Below are positions 1 through 9,028 of a DNA stretch of 15,256 nucleotides, in pieces. Within the stretch, counting starts at the first letter, position 1. Each line of letters starts with the position of its first letter. Source of the stretch: an uncultured Parabacteroides sp. (GTDB lineage: Bacteria; Bacteroidota; Bacteroidia; Bacteroidales; Tannerellaceae); assembly GCF_902493135.1 (NCBI RefSeq), contig NZ_CABUOD010000064.1, positions 1 to 15,256 on the forward strand, in the 5' to 3' direction. The position numbers and the translations under genes are program-made. The notes under the pieces are model-generated. The model saw nothing but the letters and a program-made list of their open reading frames with translations, made no database searches and had not been told where the DNA came from.

Positions 1-17
1 GAAAGCATACAGAAAAC

Positions 18-50
18 AAGCCCCGAAGGTGATCGACATCTTCGGGGCTT
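18..50 (-). terminator. Intrinsic terminator of the GH2/MFS operon (distal hairpin)
   Basis: Positions 18-28 (AAGCCCCGAAG) and 40-50 (CTTCGGGGCTT) form a perfect 11-bp, GC-rich stem with an 11-nt loop. Read on the minus strand the stem is followed immediately by GTTTTCTGT, a U-rich tract, so it has the layout of a Rho-independent terminator for the minus-strand operon ending at 95. It shares three bases (48-50) with the neighbouring larger hairpin, so the two stems cannot both be fully closed. Confidence 0.75.
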
Positions 51-91
51 CGTTGTTTGGAGGAGTGAACTGCCTCCTCCAAACAACGAAG
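48..91 (-). terminator. 18-bp perfect hairpin directly after the GH2 stop codon
   Basis: Positions 48-65 and 74-91 are perfect reverse complements (18 bp, arm CTTCGTTGTTTGGAGGAG) around an 8-nt loop. The hairpin starts 3 nt after the stop codon of the last operon gene (stop at 95-97 on the minus strand). It has no U tract of its own on the minus strand; it runs straight into the second hairpin (18-50), which does. It may act as an mRNA 3'-end stabiliser or as the first half of a tandem terminator. Confidence 0.6.
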
Positions 92-94
92 AAT

Positions 95-2854
95 TTATTG
101 ATTTAATAATTGCTTAATGGCTTCGCCAGACCGGGTTTCAGTGCTATGGATCTTGCCGTAATCGAACAAAGCATCGAGTTCGTACGGTTGCAAGGACACT
201 GCCGGGACAAAACGGTCGGAGGCAACATAGTTGCGAACCGATGCCAACAGTTGTTGCATGGCCGGGCGTTTCTCTATATCCTTAACCGGATCGACCGTGA
301 GGACAAACAGCTTGCCGCTACCGACACGGGCTTCAAACGAGATACCGAGCTTGCGGTTGATCTCGTAGGTATCGACACTCTGGATAACGGGAGTCAAGGC
401 ACGCATATCGGTCAGGTCGACAGCCGTGGCGTAGTTCAGGATGTCCCACCACTGCCAGTCGGCATAGTAGGAGGTCGGGAAGTCACGGAAAACCGGGTGC
501 CGGTGTTCGATGCGCGTTCCGACGATCATCGGGTTCCAGTTGAACATGATCGGGTTCCAGAAGTGGCTGGCGAAATGCGTCTTCCGTCCGGCGCAGCTAT
601 CCGGGATCAGCAGGACGTTCTCGCCTTTTTGAAGAAGTTCTTTCGCTTCGGTCCACCGGCGGACGTATTTGTAACCTTCGGACGCAGGCTGCTTGACGGC
701 AGGATAGACCCAGATATCCCATTCGTTACGGATATTTCCGGCGATACGCGCTTTCAGGGTGTAGCGTCCGGCGGTCGTGATCTTGTCCAACGGGATATGG
801 ATACTACCTAAAGAATCGACCGTACTGAACGGGATTTCCTTATGGCTTAGCTTACCGCTTGCCGTAACATCTCCGCTTTCGCTTTCGAGTCGCCAGGCCA
901 GTTGGCCTTTGCGGATCGCTTCGGGACCGAAATGATAGATACCCATCTTCGCGGTAAAGGTCTCCGCATTTGTATAGGTACGCTTCGGCAGACGCGCCAA
1001 CAGGACGACCGGTCCACATGACTCGCGGTATTTCTCAGGGGTTACCAGCCCTTTGCTTTCCCAGAAAGCATCCAAGATACCGACAAAGGCGCTCCCTTGT
1101 CCGGGAAAATCCGAAAGACCGAGCAACTGGAAACCGCCGGAAGTAGAGGTACGCAACAAAGCTTCATTCACTTCCTTATATTGGAGGACGGTATGAGCGC
1201 CGGTGGCACGGAAGAAATCACCTGCCTGATGAAGCATGCCATTCTTGGCAAGCCGGTCTTGATAGACTTTGAAGTTGCGTGGTTCCAATATGCCTGTATA
1301 TTTCTTCATCTCTTCGAAGTTGGGGTACATGCAACGCTGCCCCGTTTCGTGGGCGATGACCGGCACGTCGATGGCCGACTCTTCGCCGCGATCCCAGTCG
1401 GTAGAGGGTTTGCCTTCGTAGACGGTGATCCAGCGTTTGTTCTTTTCTCCGACATTGGCAGCCACGTGGGAAGTATAATACTGGTCAGACTTCACATGCG
1501 TGCGAGCCGTAGAGGCGGAATAGAGACGGCGGTTGTCGTGGGCCTGCCCTTTCTTCACGAGGTCTTCGAGGACAGCAAAGTCGCCTTCGTTCTCATTGCC
1601 ATTGCAAAAGAGGATGAAGGAAGGGTGGTTGCCATATTCATCGAGGATAGCATACATCTCCTTCTCGAAGAAATCGCGGCGGGCGGGGTATTGCCCGACA
1701 TCCTTGATCCACATCGGAAGTTCGACTTGCAGATACAGTCCCAATTCGTCTGCCGCATCGAAAGCAGCCTCCGGCGGACACCAGGAATGAAAGCGGACAT
1801 GGTTCATACCGTAGTCTTTCACTGTATGAAAGATGCGTTTCCACTCCTTCACATCCGTAGCCGGATAGCCGGTGAGCGGAAAGACACAACAGTCCAGGAC
1901 ACCGCGCAGGTGGATGTCGCGACCGTTCACACGGATATGATGCCGGCCTTGTTCCACGCAGCGCATGCCGAAGGCAGACGTGTAAGTGTCCTCGCCTGCC
2001 TCCGTCGCAAGAGTAGCAGTCAAATCATATAAAGCGGGGGAAAACTCGTCCCACAGTTTCATATCCTTGCCTAAGACAAGCTCCTGCTCGATCTTGCCTT
2101 CTTTGCCGGAAAGAGATACGGGGACTACTGCCCGGCAGACTTCTTTACCGTCCTTCTTCCGGATACGGAGGGTGAGTTCTCCCTTTACCGGGTTCCCGGA
2201 AGCGTGGAGGGCGAGGTGTACATTTATCTTCTTCGCTTCGATATCGGGATAAATATCCATCTTCCCGATATAGCAAGACGGCTTGGCTATGAGTTCCATC
2301 CGGCCGACTACTCCGTTCCAGTTGGTTTGCGTGTATTCGGTCGTCCCGTGGTTCCACTGGTCCATCGGGTATTTCAGGCGGTTGTCTACACAGAGCGTCA
2401 GGGTGTGCAAGCCGGGTGTCAATTGTCTTGTCAAGGTAAAGCGGTTCGGGGTGGAAAGCCGTTCATCGGTCGCAACCGGTTCGCCATCCACAAAAACGGC
2501 TGTTTCCCAATGGCAACGTTCCAGCGAGAGGATGATTTCTCGTCCTTCCCATTCTTCGGGTATCACGACTTCACGCTGATACCACGCCTGTCCGCAATAT
2601 TCGAACTTGCGGCTCAGGCGGTCCACATGTGCCACGATATTCCGGATCCCTTTGCCCCCTTCGTCCATAGAGCCGGGCAGTTCGATCGTTTCCGTCAGTT
2701 TACTCAAATACAATTCCGATCCGGGAGTCTTGCCGAATCCCATCGGATCCAGTTGGAAACGCCACAGCCCGGAAAGATCCATCCGGTCGGTCTGTGCCGC
2801 CTGAACTGTCAGGCAGGCAAACAGACCGATCAATAACATAGAGAGTCTTTTCAT
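95..2854 (-). CDS. Secreted glycoside hydrolase family 2 enzyme (beta-galactosidase-like fold)
   Basis: A 919-aa exported GH2 glycosidase, probably exo-acting on a terminal sugar in the periplasm or at the outer membrane. An N-terminal hydrophobic stretch (residues 1-20, ending VQAA) looks like a Sec signal peptide. Order of domains: jelly-roll sugar-binding domain (about 27-190), Ig-like domain (about 200-300), TIM barrel (about 305-610), then a long C-terminal part with a second beta domain and an alpha/beta segment (about 735-919). The barrel carries FCNGNE with N420-E421, the usual GH2 acid/base pair, and AHETGQ with E503 as candidate nucleophile (inference from family layout). The motif NHVRFHSWCPPEAAF (351-365) is shared with the upstream GH2. 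It is the last gene of the operon, 9 nt after its paralogue; TAGGAGCAAGGAATG joins the previous stop to a Shine-Dalgarno, suggesting translational coupling. Substrate cannot be deduced; GH2 covers beta-galactosidases, beta-mannosidases, beta-glucuronidases and others. Confidence 0.9.
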   Translation of the reverse strand: MKRLSMLLIGLFACLTVQAAQTDRMDLSGLWRFQLDPMGFGKTPGSELYLSKLTETIELPGSMDEGGKGIRNIVAHVDRLSRKFEYCGQAWYQREVVIPEEWEGREIILSLERCHWETAVFVDGEPVATDERLSTPNRFTLTRQLTPGLHTLTLCVDNRLKYPMDQWNHGTTEYTQTNWNGVVGRMELIAKPSCYIGKMDIYPDIEAKKINVHLALHASGNPVKGELTLRIRKKDGKEVCRAVVPVSLSGKEGKIEQELVLGKDMKLWDEFSPALYDLTATLATEAGEDTYTSAFGMRCVEQGRHHIRVNGRDIHLRGVLDCCVFPLTGYPATDVKEWKRIFHTVKDYGMNHVRFHSWCPPEAAFDAADELGLYLQVELPMWIKDVGQYPARRDFFEKEMYAILDEYGNHPSFILFCNGNENEGDFAVLEDLVKKGQAHDNRRLYSASTARTHVKSDQYYTSHVAANVGEKNKRWITVYEGKPSTDWDRGEESAIDVPVIAHETGQRCMYPNFEEMKKYTGILEPRNFKVYQDRLAKNGMLHQAGDFFRATGAHTVLQYKEVNEALLRTSTSGGFQLLGLSDFPGQGSAFVGILDAFWESKGLVTPEKYRESCGPVVLLARLPKRTYTNAETFTAKMGIYHFGPEAIRKGQLAWRLESESGDVTASGKLSHKEIPFSTVDSLGSIHIPLDKITTAGRYTLKARIAGNIRNEWDIWVYPAVKQPASEGYKYVRRWTEAKELLQKGENVLLIPDSCAGRKTHFASHFWNPIMFNWNPMIVGTRIEHRHPVFRDFPTSYYADWQWWDILNYATAVDLTDMRALTPVIQSVDTYEINRKLGISFEARVGSGKLFVLTVDPVKDIEKRPAMQQLLASVRNYVASDRFVPAVSLQPYELDALFDYGKIHSTETRSGEAIKQLLNQ

Positions 2855-2865
2855 TCCTTGCTCCT
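2855..2865 (-). promoter_or_regulatory. Shine-Dalgarno overlapping the upstream stop codon
   Basis: On the minus strand the junction of the two GH2 genes reads TAGGAGCAAGGAATG. The last G of the TAG stop begins GGAG, which sits 6 nt before the ATG at 2854. Clear Shine-Dalgarno sequences are uncommon in Bacteroidota leaders, so this one supports the chosen start and suggests coupled translation. Confidence 0.55.
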
Positions 2866-5674
2866 ATTTAGAGTACAATACGTCTTCTATTTTTAACTCC
2901 TGCGATGGGTTGAACGATCCGGATGCCATATATTCCAGAAGGCTCTGCCGGAACTGAGCTGCTGCCGGGCGTTTATCCAAATCGTTTTGCAGGTCGGCGC
3001 CACAAACCAACAGTTTGCCTTTTCCGACACGGGCTTCGTAGAGCATTCCGAGTTTGCGGTTCGTAAACCAGTCGTCGACGATATGGACGATCGGGCGGAA
3101 ATCCTTCGGATAATCATCCAAGATCATGGCATCGCAACGGTTCATCAGATCCCACCATTGGTAATCGCTTACTCCCTCATTCGGGAAAGCGGCCAATGCC
3201 GGATGTTTCGGATCACAGCAGACGCCAAGCGTATGCGGAGCCTGCCCACGGGTCCAAGCCGTATTCCAGAAGATGCTGGAGAAGCCGACGGCTATGTCGC
3301 CTCCCTTTTCAGGCGGGACGGTCCCGTAGGTCAGCAGCAGGACGGATTCCCCTTTATCCAGTTTATCCTGCGCCGTACGGTCCAGGCGTGTCGTGATATA
3401 CGGGAGATTATCGACCGTCTTTTTCACTGCCGGATAGACCCAGATATTCCACTGATTCCGTATATCCGTATCCCCAATTTGGACAGAGACAAGAAGTTGG
3501 GAAGGTTCTTTGATCTCAGAAAGGTCGCAGCCAATCGTCCCGGCCGGTAAGCAATTGCCGATGGGCAGCTCACGCGTGAAAGAACCTTCCTTCAAGACCT
3601 GTTTGTCCGCAGTCGAAAACGTCCAGCGGATCGTTGTTTCGGGAAGCGGCTTCTCGCCGAAGTGGGCTATTTCGAGCGGGACTTCCAGTTTCTCATTATT
3701 CAACCAGACCATTTTCGGGAAACGGGCCAGCGGAACAGTGCTGTTGCAGAACGTGCGGTATTCCTCACCCGTCACATACCCTTTATCGTCCCAGAAGGGG
3801 TCGAGCACACCTACCAGCGCCGTCCCCTGTCCGGGAAAATCGTGCAGGTCAAGCAGTTGAAATCCGGCAAAACCCGGCGTACGGAGAGCGGCTTCGATAT
3901 CCGCCTTATAGCAGAGGGTCTGCAGACGCCCGGAAGCATAAAGGAATTTCTCTCCCATATCTTCCATGCCTTTATCGGCTAAAGTCTCCTTGAATATTTC
4001 CAGGTTTTTGGCTTTCAGCACGCCTGTATATTTCTCTATTTCCTTGAAGTTGGGGTAGACGCACCACTGCCCGATTTCGTGGCTGACGGTCGGCATGTTT
4101 GTCCGGATCTTGCCGGCAAAATCGTAATCCGTCCGGGGAGCCTCGCGGTTGATAATGCTGTTGATACCGGCCCCCCAAGCCTGTATGCGCGGGTCGGGAG
4201 TGTTCCAGTAGTCGGCATTCTCGACATACGGCCATCCGGCGGCACTGGAGTAGACACGGCGGGGATCTTTCTTCTTCCAATGATCGACCAGGCCGGAAAG
4301 ATAGCGCACCTGGTCCGCCCCACCGGGTTCATTGCCGTAGACCATCATGCAGAAGGAAGGATGGTTGCCGTATTCTTCGAGGATGCGATCGCTCTCTTCC
4401 TTCAACCACCGGTCCTGCGGTTTGCCGCTCCCGACTTCCGCCCATCCGCCGCATTCCACTTGCAGGTAGATTCCCATACTGTCGGCCACATGGAAAGCGG
4501 CTTCCGGAGGACACCAGGAGTGGAAACGGACATGATTCAAGCCGTACTCCTTGCAGGTACGGTAGATCTTCGCCCAATAATCATTTTGCATGGCAGGATA
4601 TCCTGTCAGCGGGAATATGCAGCATTCGAGCGTACCGCGTAGGAAGACGGGCTGCCCGTTGACCTCGAAACGCGTACCGTTTGCCTTGAACTCACGGAAA
4701 CCGAAATCGCAGGCCTTTCTGTCAACCCCATCCGGCGACTGCAACAAGACATTCATCCTGTAGACATTCGGGGTATGCTCGGACCAGGTTTTTATCTCTT
4801 CTCCCATCTCTACAGTCGCTTCGATACAGTTATCCGAGTTTTTCGCATCGACTTCCACCTGTACAAATTCACCGACAGGTTTTCCAGAAGCGGTTTCCGC
4901 CTGCAAGGAAAGAATCGAATGGTCTTTACCGGCATTTCCAGCCAGCCGTATCTTCAATTTGGCCTGCTTTTTCTTCAGATCCGGATAGATTTGGACGGAT
5001 TCGATATACCGGGAAGGCTTTGCCGACAGTTTGATGTCCCCGATAATTCCGTTCCAGTTGCTTTGCGTATGGTCGGAAACACTATGCGCATTTATTCCGA
5101 CCTCTGCATAAAGGCGGTTATCCACGCGCAACGTGATCGTATGCTCTCCGGCTTGCAGGCCGTCTAAGACAAAGCGGTGGGGAGTCTGAAGGGAGTTCTG
5201 CCCCCCTACTCTCTTGCCATCCAGGAAAAGGGTAGTCTCCCAATGTGTCCGTTCGAGGCTAAGTACCACCGGACGGTTCTCCCAACCGGAAGGCACATTC
5301 ACCTTCTTCCGATACCAGGCTGCACCTACATAATGCTTGTCCGGGTTCAGCCAGAAAGGCACCTTGATATTACCCGGTTGCCGGTACTTGGCATATTCGG
5401 GCGCATTATACCACGAGCTATCGACCACCTGTCCGGTCCACCGGGTGTCCAGACTGACCTCTTCGCCTTTTCCCTGCTCTTGTAATGAGCCCGGCAGACG
5501 GACAACGTCTGCCAAGTCTTTCTTCTGCCACTCCTGCCCTATTCCGGCATCTGCCGGGTCCAAAGCAAATTGCCACTCACCTGCCAGAGACAGTTCGGAA
5601 GACGTCTCCTTGCAGGACAGAAAGAATACCAGGCTTATCGAGGCCCAAAATAAAAAGATGTTCACCTGCTTCAT
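2864..5674 (-). CDS. GH2 glycoside hydrolase lipoprotein
   Basis: A 936-aa GH2 enzyme with a lipoprotein signal: hydrophobic residues 5-19, then LSC with the acylated cysteine at 21, followed by K-E. A Lys/acidic pair right after the cysteine resembles surface-export signals described in some Bacteroidota, so outer-membrane, possibly surface, anchoring is likely (inference). Domain order: sugar-binding jelly roll (about 28-220), Ig-like (about 225-330), TIM barrel (about 335-640), extra C-terminal beta and alpha/beta domains. Catalytic candidates are YGNE (N448-E449, acid/base) and SHEIGQ (E533, nucleophile). Compared with the downstream GH2 it has an extra segment at about residues 78-113 (RWTG...YRQPGN...PDKHYVG) in the sugar-binding domain. 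It begins 45 nt after the DUF5107 gene and ends in TAG, which overlaps the next gene's ribosome-binding site. Specificity is unknown; a beta-galactosidase label would be homology-style naming only. Confidence 0.9.
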   Translation of the reverse strand: MKQVNIFLFWASISLVFFLSCKETSSELSLAGEWQFALDPADAGIGQEWQKKDLADVVRLPGSLQEQGKGEEVSLDTRWTGQVVDSSWYNAPEYAKYRQPGNIKVPFWLNPDKHYVGAAWYRKKVNVPSGWENRPVVLSLERTHWETTLFLDGKRVGGQNSLQTPHRFVLDGLQAGEHTITLRVDNRLYAEVGINAHSVSDHTQSNWNGIIGDIKLSAKPSRYIESVQIYPDLKKKQAKLKIRLAGNAGKDHSILSLQAETASGKPVGEFVQVEVDAKNSDNCIEATVEMGEEIKTWSEHTPNVYRMNVLLQSPDGVDRKACDFGFREFKANGTRFEVNGQPVFLRGTLECCIFPLTGYPAMQNDYWAKIYRTCKEYGLNHVRFHSWCPPEAAFHVADSMGIYLQVECGGWAEVGSGKPQDRWLKEESDRILEEYGNHPSFCMMVYGNEPGGADQVRYLSGLVDHWKKKDPRRVYSSAAGWPYVENADYWNTPDPRIQAWGAGINSIINREAPRTDYDFAGKIRTNMPTVSHEIGQWCVYPNFKEIEKYTGVLKAKNLEIFKETLADKGMEDMGEKFLYASGRLQTLCYKADIEAALRTPGFAGFQLLDLHDFPGQGTALVGVLDPFWDDKGYVTGEEYRTFCNSTVPLARFPKMVWLNNEKLEVPLEIAHFGEKPLPETTIRWTFSTADKQVLKEGSFTRELPIGNCLPAGTIGCDLSEIKEPSQLLVSVQIGDTDIRNQWNIWVYPAVKKTVDNLPYITTRLDRTAQDKLDKGESVLLLTYGTVPPEKGGDIAVGFSSIFWNTAWTRGQAPHTLGVCCDPKHPALAAFPNEGVSDYQWWDLMNRCDAMILDDYPKDFRPIVHIVDDWFTNRKLGMLYEARVGKGKLLVCGADLQNDLDKRPAAAQFRQSLLEYMASGSFNPSQELKIEDVLYSK

Positions 5675-5719
5675 AATCCTATCAGTTTAAGTAATTCATA
5701 TATCAGTCCGTCCATTGCA

Positions 5720-8700
5720 CTATATAAGGTTTCCGACCATTTTCAGATGTATCTGTACTCCCTGATGGTTATTATCCATCCCGGCGGCGATGTGGAAATA
5801 ACGTTCCGCCTTGTCGAGGTTGCCGAGTCCGAGATGCCCCAACCCCATCAGGTAGTTGCAATGGATGCGGTTCTTCTTGTCCATGTCGTCTTCCCAAATC
5901 TGGAGATCGGGGAGCGAGACGGCGAAATAGTCCATCTTGAAGGTGTCGAACAAATGCTTTTCGCCAAAGTCGATCAGCCGGTTAAAGCGGCCGCGTGCCT
6001 CATCTTCACGTCCTAACTTACGGAGCGCCAGTCCCTGGTAGAAGATCTTATCCGGCTTCTGGTCGTTGTAGTACATGGCGGCTGCCGGCTGGCTATTCCC
6101 GGTGCTGGCGGCCAGGAACAGTTCGCGGGCCTCGGCTTCACGTCCCAATGCTTGCAAGGCACAGCCTTTGTAGTAATTGAAATCGTTCTCCTGGGCGCCA
6201 TAGAGTTTCCCCTCGCCTAAGTTATGAGGATAGATGAAACATTCTTCGATCAAGTCCAATGCTTTTTGATTCTCTCCGGCTTTCAGGCAAGCTTTTACCA
6301 ACTCGACACGTGCCAACTGATACTGTGCAGGGACTTTCCCTTCTCCCCCTTCCCAGGGATGGAAACGGCGGGCATCGATCATGCGGATCGCCTCTTCATA
6401 ACGTCCCAACTGGTTCAGCAGGGTGACATATTCCAGATACAGGTCGTCGCGGGAGAAGGCGGTCTCCTTTACCAGGTCCAATACAGCCAGACGCTCGGCA
6501 TGCGGCCGGTTCAAGCGTTTATAGAGCTGGTCGCATTCCATCAGGATACGGGCATCCCGTATATCCGCCTTAAACGCCCTTTCCAGTAAGGCCACCGCTT
6601 CCTGTTGTTTATTCAGCTTGTTGAAATAGGCTAAGGACAAGTTGCGGAGTGCTGTCGGGAAGGTATCGTCCAGCTCTATCGACTTCTCCCATTCGGCGAT
6701 CGCTTCGGGATATTGGCGTTTGTCATACCACAGGTTGCCTAAGTAATAATGGGCCTTAGGCACGGCATCCGTAAACCGGATCACCGCTTGCAAAGCCGTG
6801 ATCGCTTCGAGCGCATTCGGGAAACAGCAGTCAGCCGGCTGGTGCTCGGCAACGCAGATCGCCATTTCGGCCTCTTTCAAGCGCCCCAAGGATAATAGGA
6901 ACCAACATTTATAATAATACAGCAATGTGCGTTCCGAGACAACTACTTCGAAAGCCGCCTCAACGACCTTCAGGGCTTCTTCGAAGCAGCCGGCAGAGGC
7001 ATAGTCGAGCGATAATTCCTCGTAGTTATGCCCTTCCGAACGCATCCGTACGAGCAGGTCGTCCAAAACAGCCTTCTCGCCCGTCAACAGATACTCTTCA
7101 AAGCTACAGCCGAAGTTGAAGCGGTCGATCGCGAGGGATTCCCGGATCAGGGCCAACGCCTCGTCCGCCCGTCCGAGGTGACGGAGAACGACAGCCTTCA
7201 AATGGCGCCCGCGCAAGTTATGCCAGTTACGGAGCAGGGATTTATCTATTTCATACAATGCCTCCTCCCAATTGCCTTTCGAAGCGGACAGTTGAGCCAG
7301 CGAATAATACCCGGCATCCTGCCAGGCCGCATTCCAACAGGCTTTATAGAAACAGTCGTAGGCCTCATCCGTCTTACCCTGATATTTAAGCGACAATCCG
7401 AGATTATACAAAGGCTCGCCGTCATACGGGTTCGGGTTCTTTTCCGTCAGCGTCTTGACAGCACGGCGCAAATAAGGTTCGGCTTTTGCAAACTGCCCCT
7501 TACGGATCAGCCACAGCCCCATTGCGTTGTTGTTGCGGACATCGCCCGGATCACGGCTGAGCGCCTCCCGGTAATAATCGGTAGCGGAATAGGTGGCATG
7601 GCGGTATTGTTCGAGATGCAGGCCGGTCAGATAGAGTTGTTCCGTCGTCCGGATCTCTTTCGGATCGAGAGCCGCCTTTGCCGGTTCGGGAATATCTCTG
7701 ACTTCATCGGGTTCCGGCTCCCAAGAGAGCAGGAGTTTTCCCTTAAGGGTATAAACCGATACCCTTAAGCCTGTAAATTCTACCCTTGGGAGCAGTTCTT
7801 CCAGGATGGCTTCCGGGGTGACGTCGCGGACAATATCCAATATCCGTTCTCCGGCTTTTGTGACCACGATATGCAACTCTTTTTGTGCAGAAGTGGCAAA
7901 GATCTTCAAGCGCAGCGCTTCTCCTTCCGGCTCGATATTCATCAGCAGGTCGGAAGAGGCGTTCTTGACGACTCCCAACTCCCGGTACGGCATAAAATAC
8001 TGGGTGAAGGTCTTTTCTTCATACGGTTGCAGCCAGGTGAAATCCGGCTGGTTGTCGGTATAGACTCCCGTCATCAACTCGATATAAGGGCCGTCGGCAT
8101 CCGTCAGGTTCCGGTCCCAGGCCTTCCCGAAATCACCGTTTCCCCAGGTCCATTGTTTCTTGCCCGGTGAGATATGGTGGTTGGCGACGTGCAGGACACC
8201 GGCACGGGTATCGTTTTCGTAACCGCCGACAAAATTGTATCGGGAACGGATCGCCATGTAGGACGTGGGGACGGGAATATTCTTATAGCGGGAGATATCG
8301 ACACCTGCCGAATAATCCATCTTGTAATACGTTCCCGTAGCGATCGGATAACGCGAAACATCGCGTTTGCCATGATCGAACACGGCATTGACATCACCGG
8401 GAAAGACCGATTGGTACTGCTCGTTCACGGCAACCGCCGGATTCGCCCACCAGAGGAACGTCTGCGGGAGCGGAGTCGGATTATACACCTTGCCCTGTAT
8501 TTCCAGGACCGCACGCCCCGGACGCAATGTAAACCCGGCCATCCCTTTCTGGTGGAACATCCGTTCCCTTTCGCTCACCCAGACGACCACACTGCCGTCC
8601 GGCTTTTTCTCGATCGAATAATCCACCGGAAGGAACGTGCTCGGACGGTGGTGCTGCGGCCAGTTGAACTCGATTCCCCCGGAGATCCAAGGCCCCGTCA

Positions 8701-9019
8701 GGCCGACCAAGGCCGGTTTGATCACATGGTTGTAATAGATGAAATGACGCTGCTTGATCTTGTCGTACGCCATCTGCACCCGCCCGCCGAGTTCCGGCAG
8801 GATCATTACCTTTATATATTCGTTTTCCAGATACACGGCGTGATAGGACTTGTTTTCACAGGTATCTTCGATCTTCTCGATCACAGGATAGGGATAGACC
8901 ACCCCGCTGCTCCCCTGATACACGCGTTTTTCCAGGAACATCGGGTTCTTTTCCGGTTTACCGATGCCGTAGGTAGGGAGAAGGATGTCTTCTTCCCAGA
9001 CTTTTACATTCTCTGCCAT
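5720..9019 (-). CDS. DUF5107-like (aldose-epimerase/mutarotase-like) domain fused to a long TPR region
   Basis: A 1099-aa protein without signal peptide or membrane segments, hence cytoplasmic. Residues about 1-345 resemble the DUF5107 family, a beta-supersandwich related in appearance to galactose mutarotases: LPELGGR (74-80), GGIEFNWPQHH (114-124), LWWANP (189-194) and GPYIELMTGVYTDN (310-323) are the conserved-looking, His/Glu/Trp-rich stretches. A beta-rich linker follows (about 350-440), then about 640 residues of tetratricopeptide-type helix pairs (for example 465-490, 497-523, 537-562, and a run HYYLGNLWYDKRQYPEAIAEWEKS nearer the C-terminus, cited in part). The role is not established; it may bind or convert the imported sugar, with the TPRs as scaffold. 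It lies 9 nt after the MFS porter gene and 45 nt before the GH2 lipoprotein, so it is co-transcribed with transport and cleavage functions. The family assignment is from recognised motif pattern, not a search. Confidence 0.8.
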   Translation of the reverse strand: MAENVKVWEEDILLPTYGIGKPEKNPMFLEKRVYQGSSGVVYPYPVIEKIEDTCENKSYHAVYLENEYIKVMILPELGGRVQMAYDKIKQRHFIYYNHVIKPALVGLTGPWISGGIEFNWPQHHRPSTFLPVDYSIEKKPDGSVVVWVSERERMFHQKGMAGFTLRPGRAVLEIQGKVYNPTPLPQTFLWWANPAVAVNEQYQSVFPGDVNAVFDHGKRDVSRYPIATGTYYKMDYSAGVDISRYKNIPVPTSYMAIRSRYNFVGGYENDTRAGVLHVANHHISPGKKQWTWGNGDFGKAWDRNLTDADGPYIELMTGVYTDNQPDFTWLQPYEEKTFTQYFMPYRELGVVKNASSDLLMNIEPEGEALRLKIFATSAQKELHIVVTKAGERILDIVRDVTPEAILEELLPRVEFTGLRVSVYTLKGKLLLSWEPEPDEVRDIPEPAKAALDPKEIRTTEQLYLTGLHLEQYRHATYSATDYYREALSRDPGDVRNNNAMGLWLIRKGQFAKAEPYLRRAVKTLTEKNPNPYDGEPLYNLGLSLKYQGKTDEAYDCFYKACWNAAWQDAGYYSLAQLSASKGNWEEALYEIDKSLLRNWHNLRGRHLKAVVLRHLGRADEALALIRESLAIDRFNFGCSFEEYLLTGEKAVLDDLLVRMRSEGHNYEELSLDYASAGCFEEALKVVEAAFEVVVSERTLLYYYKCWFLLSLGRLKEAEMAICVAEHQPADCCFPNALEAITALQAVIRFTDAVPKAHYYLGNLWYDKRQYPEAIAEWEKSIELDDTFPTALRNLSLAYFNKLNKQQEAVALLERAFKADIRDARILMECDQLYKRLNRPHAERLAVLDLVKETAFSRDDLYLEYVTLLNQLGRYEEAIRMIDARRFHPWEGGEGKVPAQYQLARVELVKACLKAGENQKALDLIEECFIYPHNLGEGKLYGAQENDFNYYKGCALQALGREAEARELFLAASTGNSQPAAAMYYNDQKPDKIFYQGLALRKLGREDEARGRFNRLIDFGEKHLFDTFKMDYFAVSLPDLQIWEDDMDKKNRIHCNYLMGLGHLGLGNLDKAERYFHIAAGMDNNHQGVQIHLKMVGNLI

Positions 9020-9028
9020 ATTCTAAAG

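Noticed and set aside
1097..2032. 311-aa plus-strand open frame antisense to the downstream GH2
   Set aside because: The minus strand encodes the GH2 catalytic barrel with its motifs; the antisense frame has no family features or promoter.
5675..5719. Internal promoter before the GH2 lipoprotein in the 45-nt gap
   Set aside because: No TAnnTTTG match on the minus strand; the gap is too short and plain to call anything.
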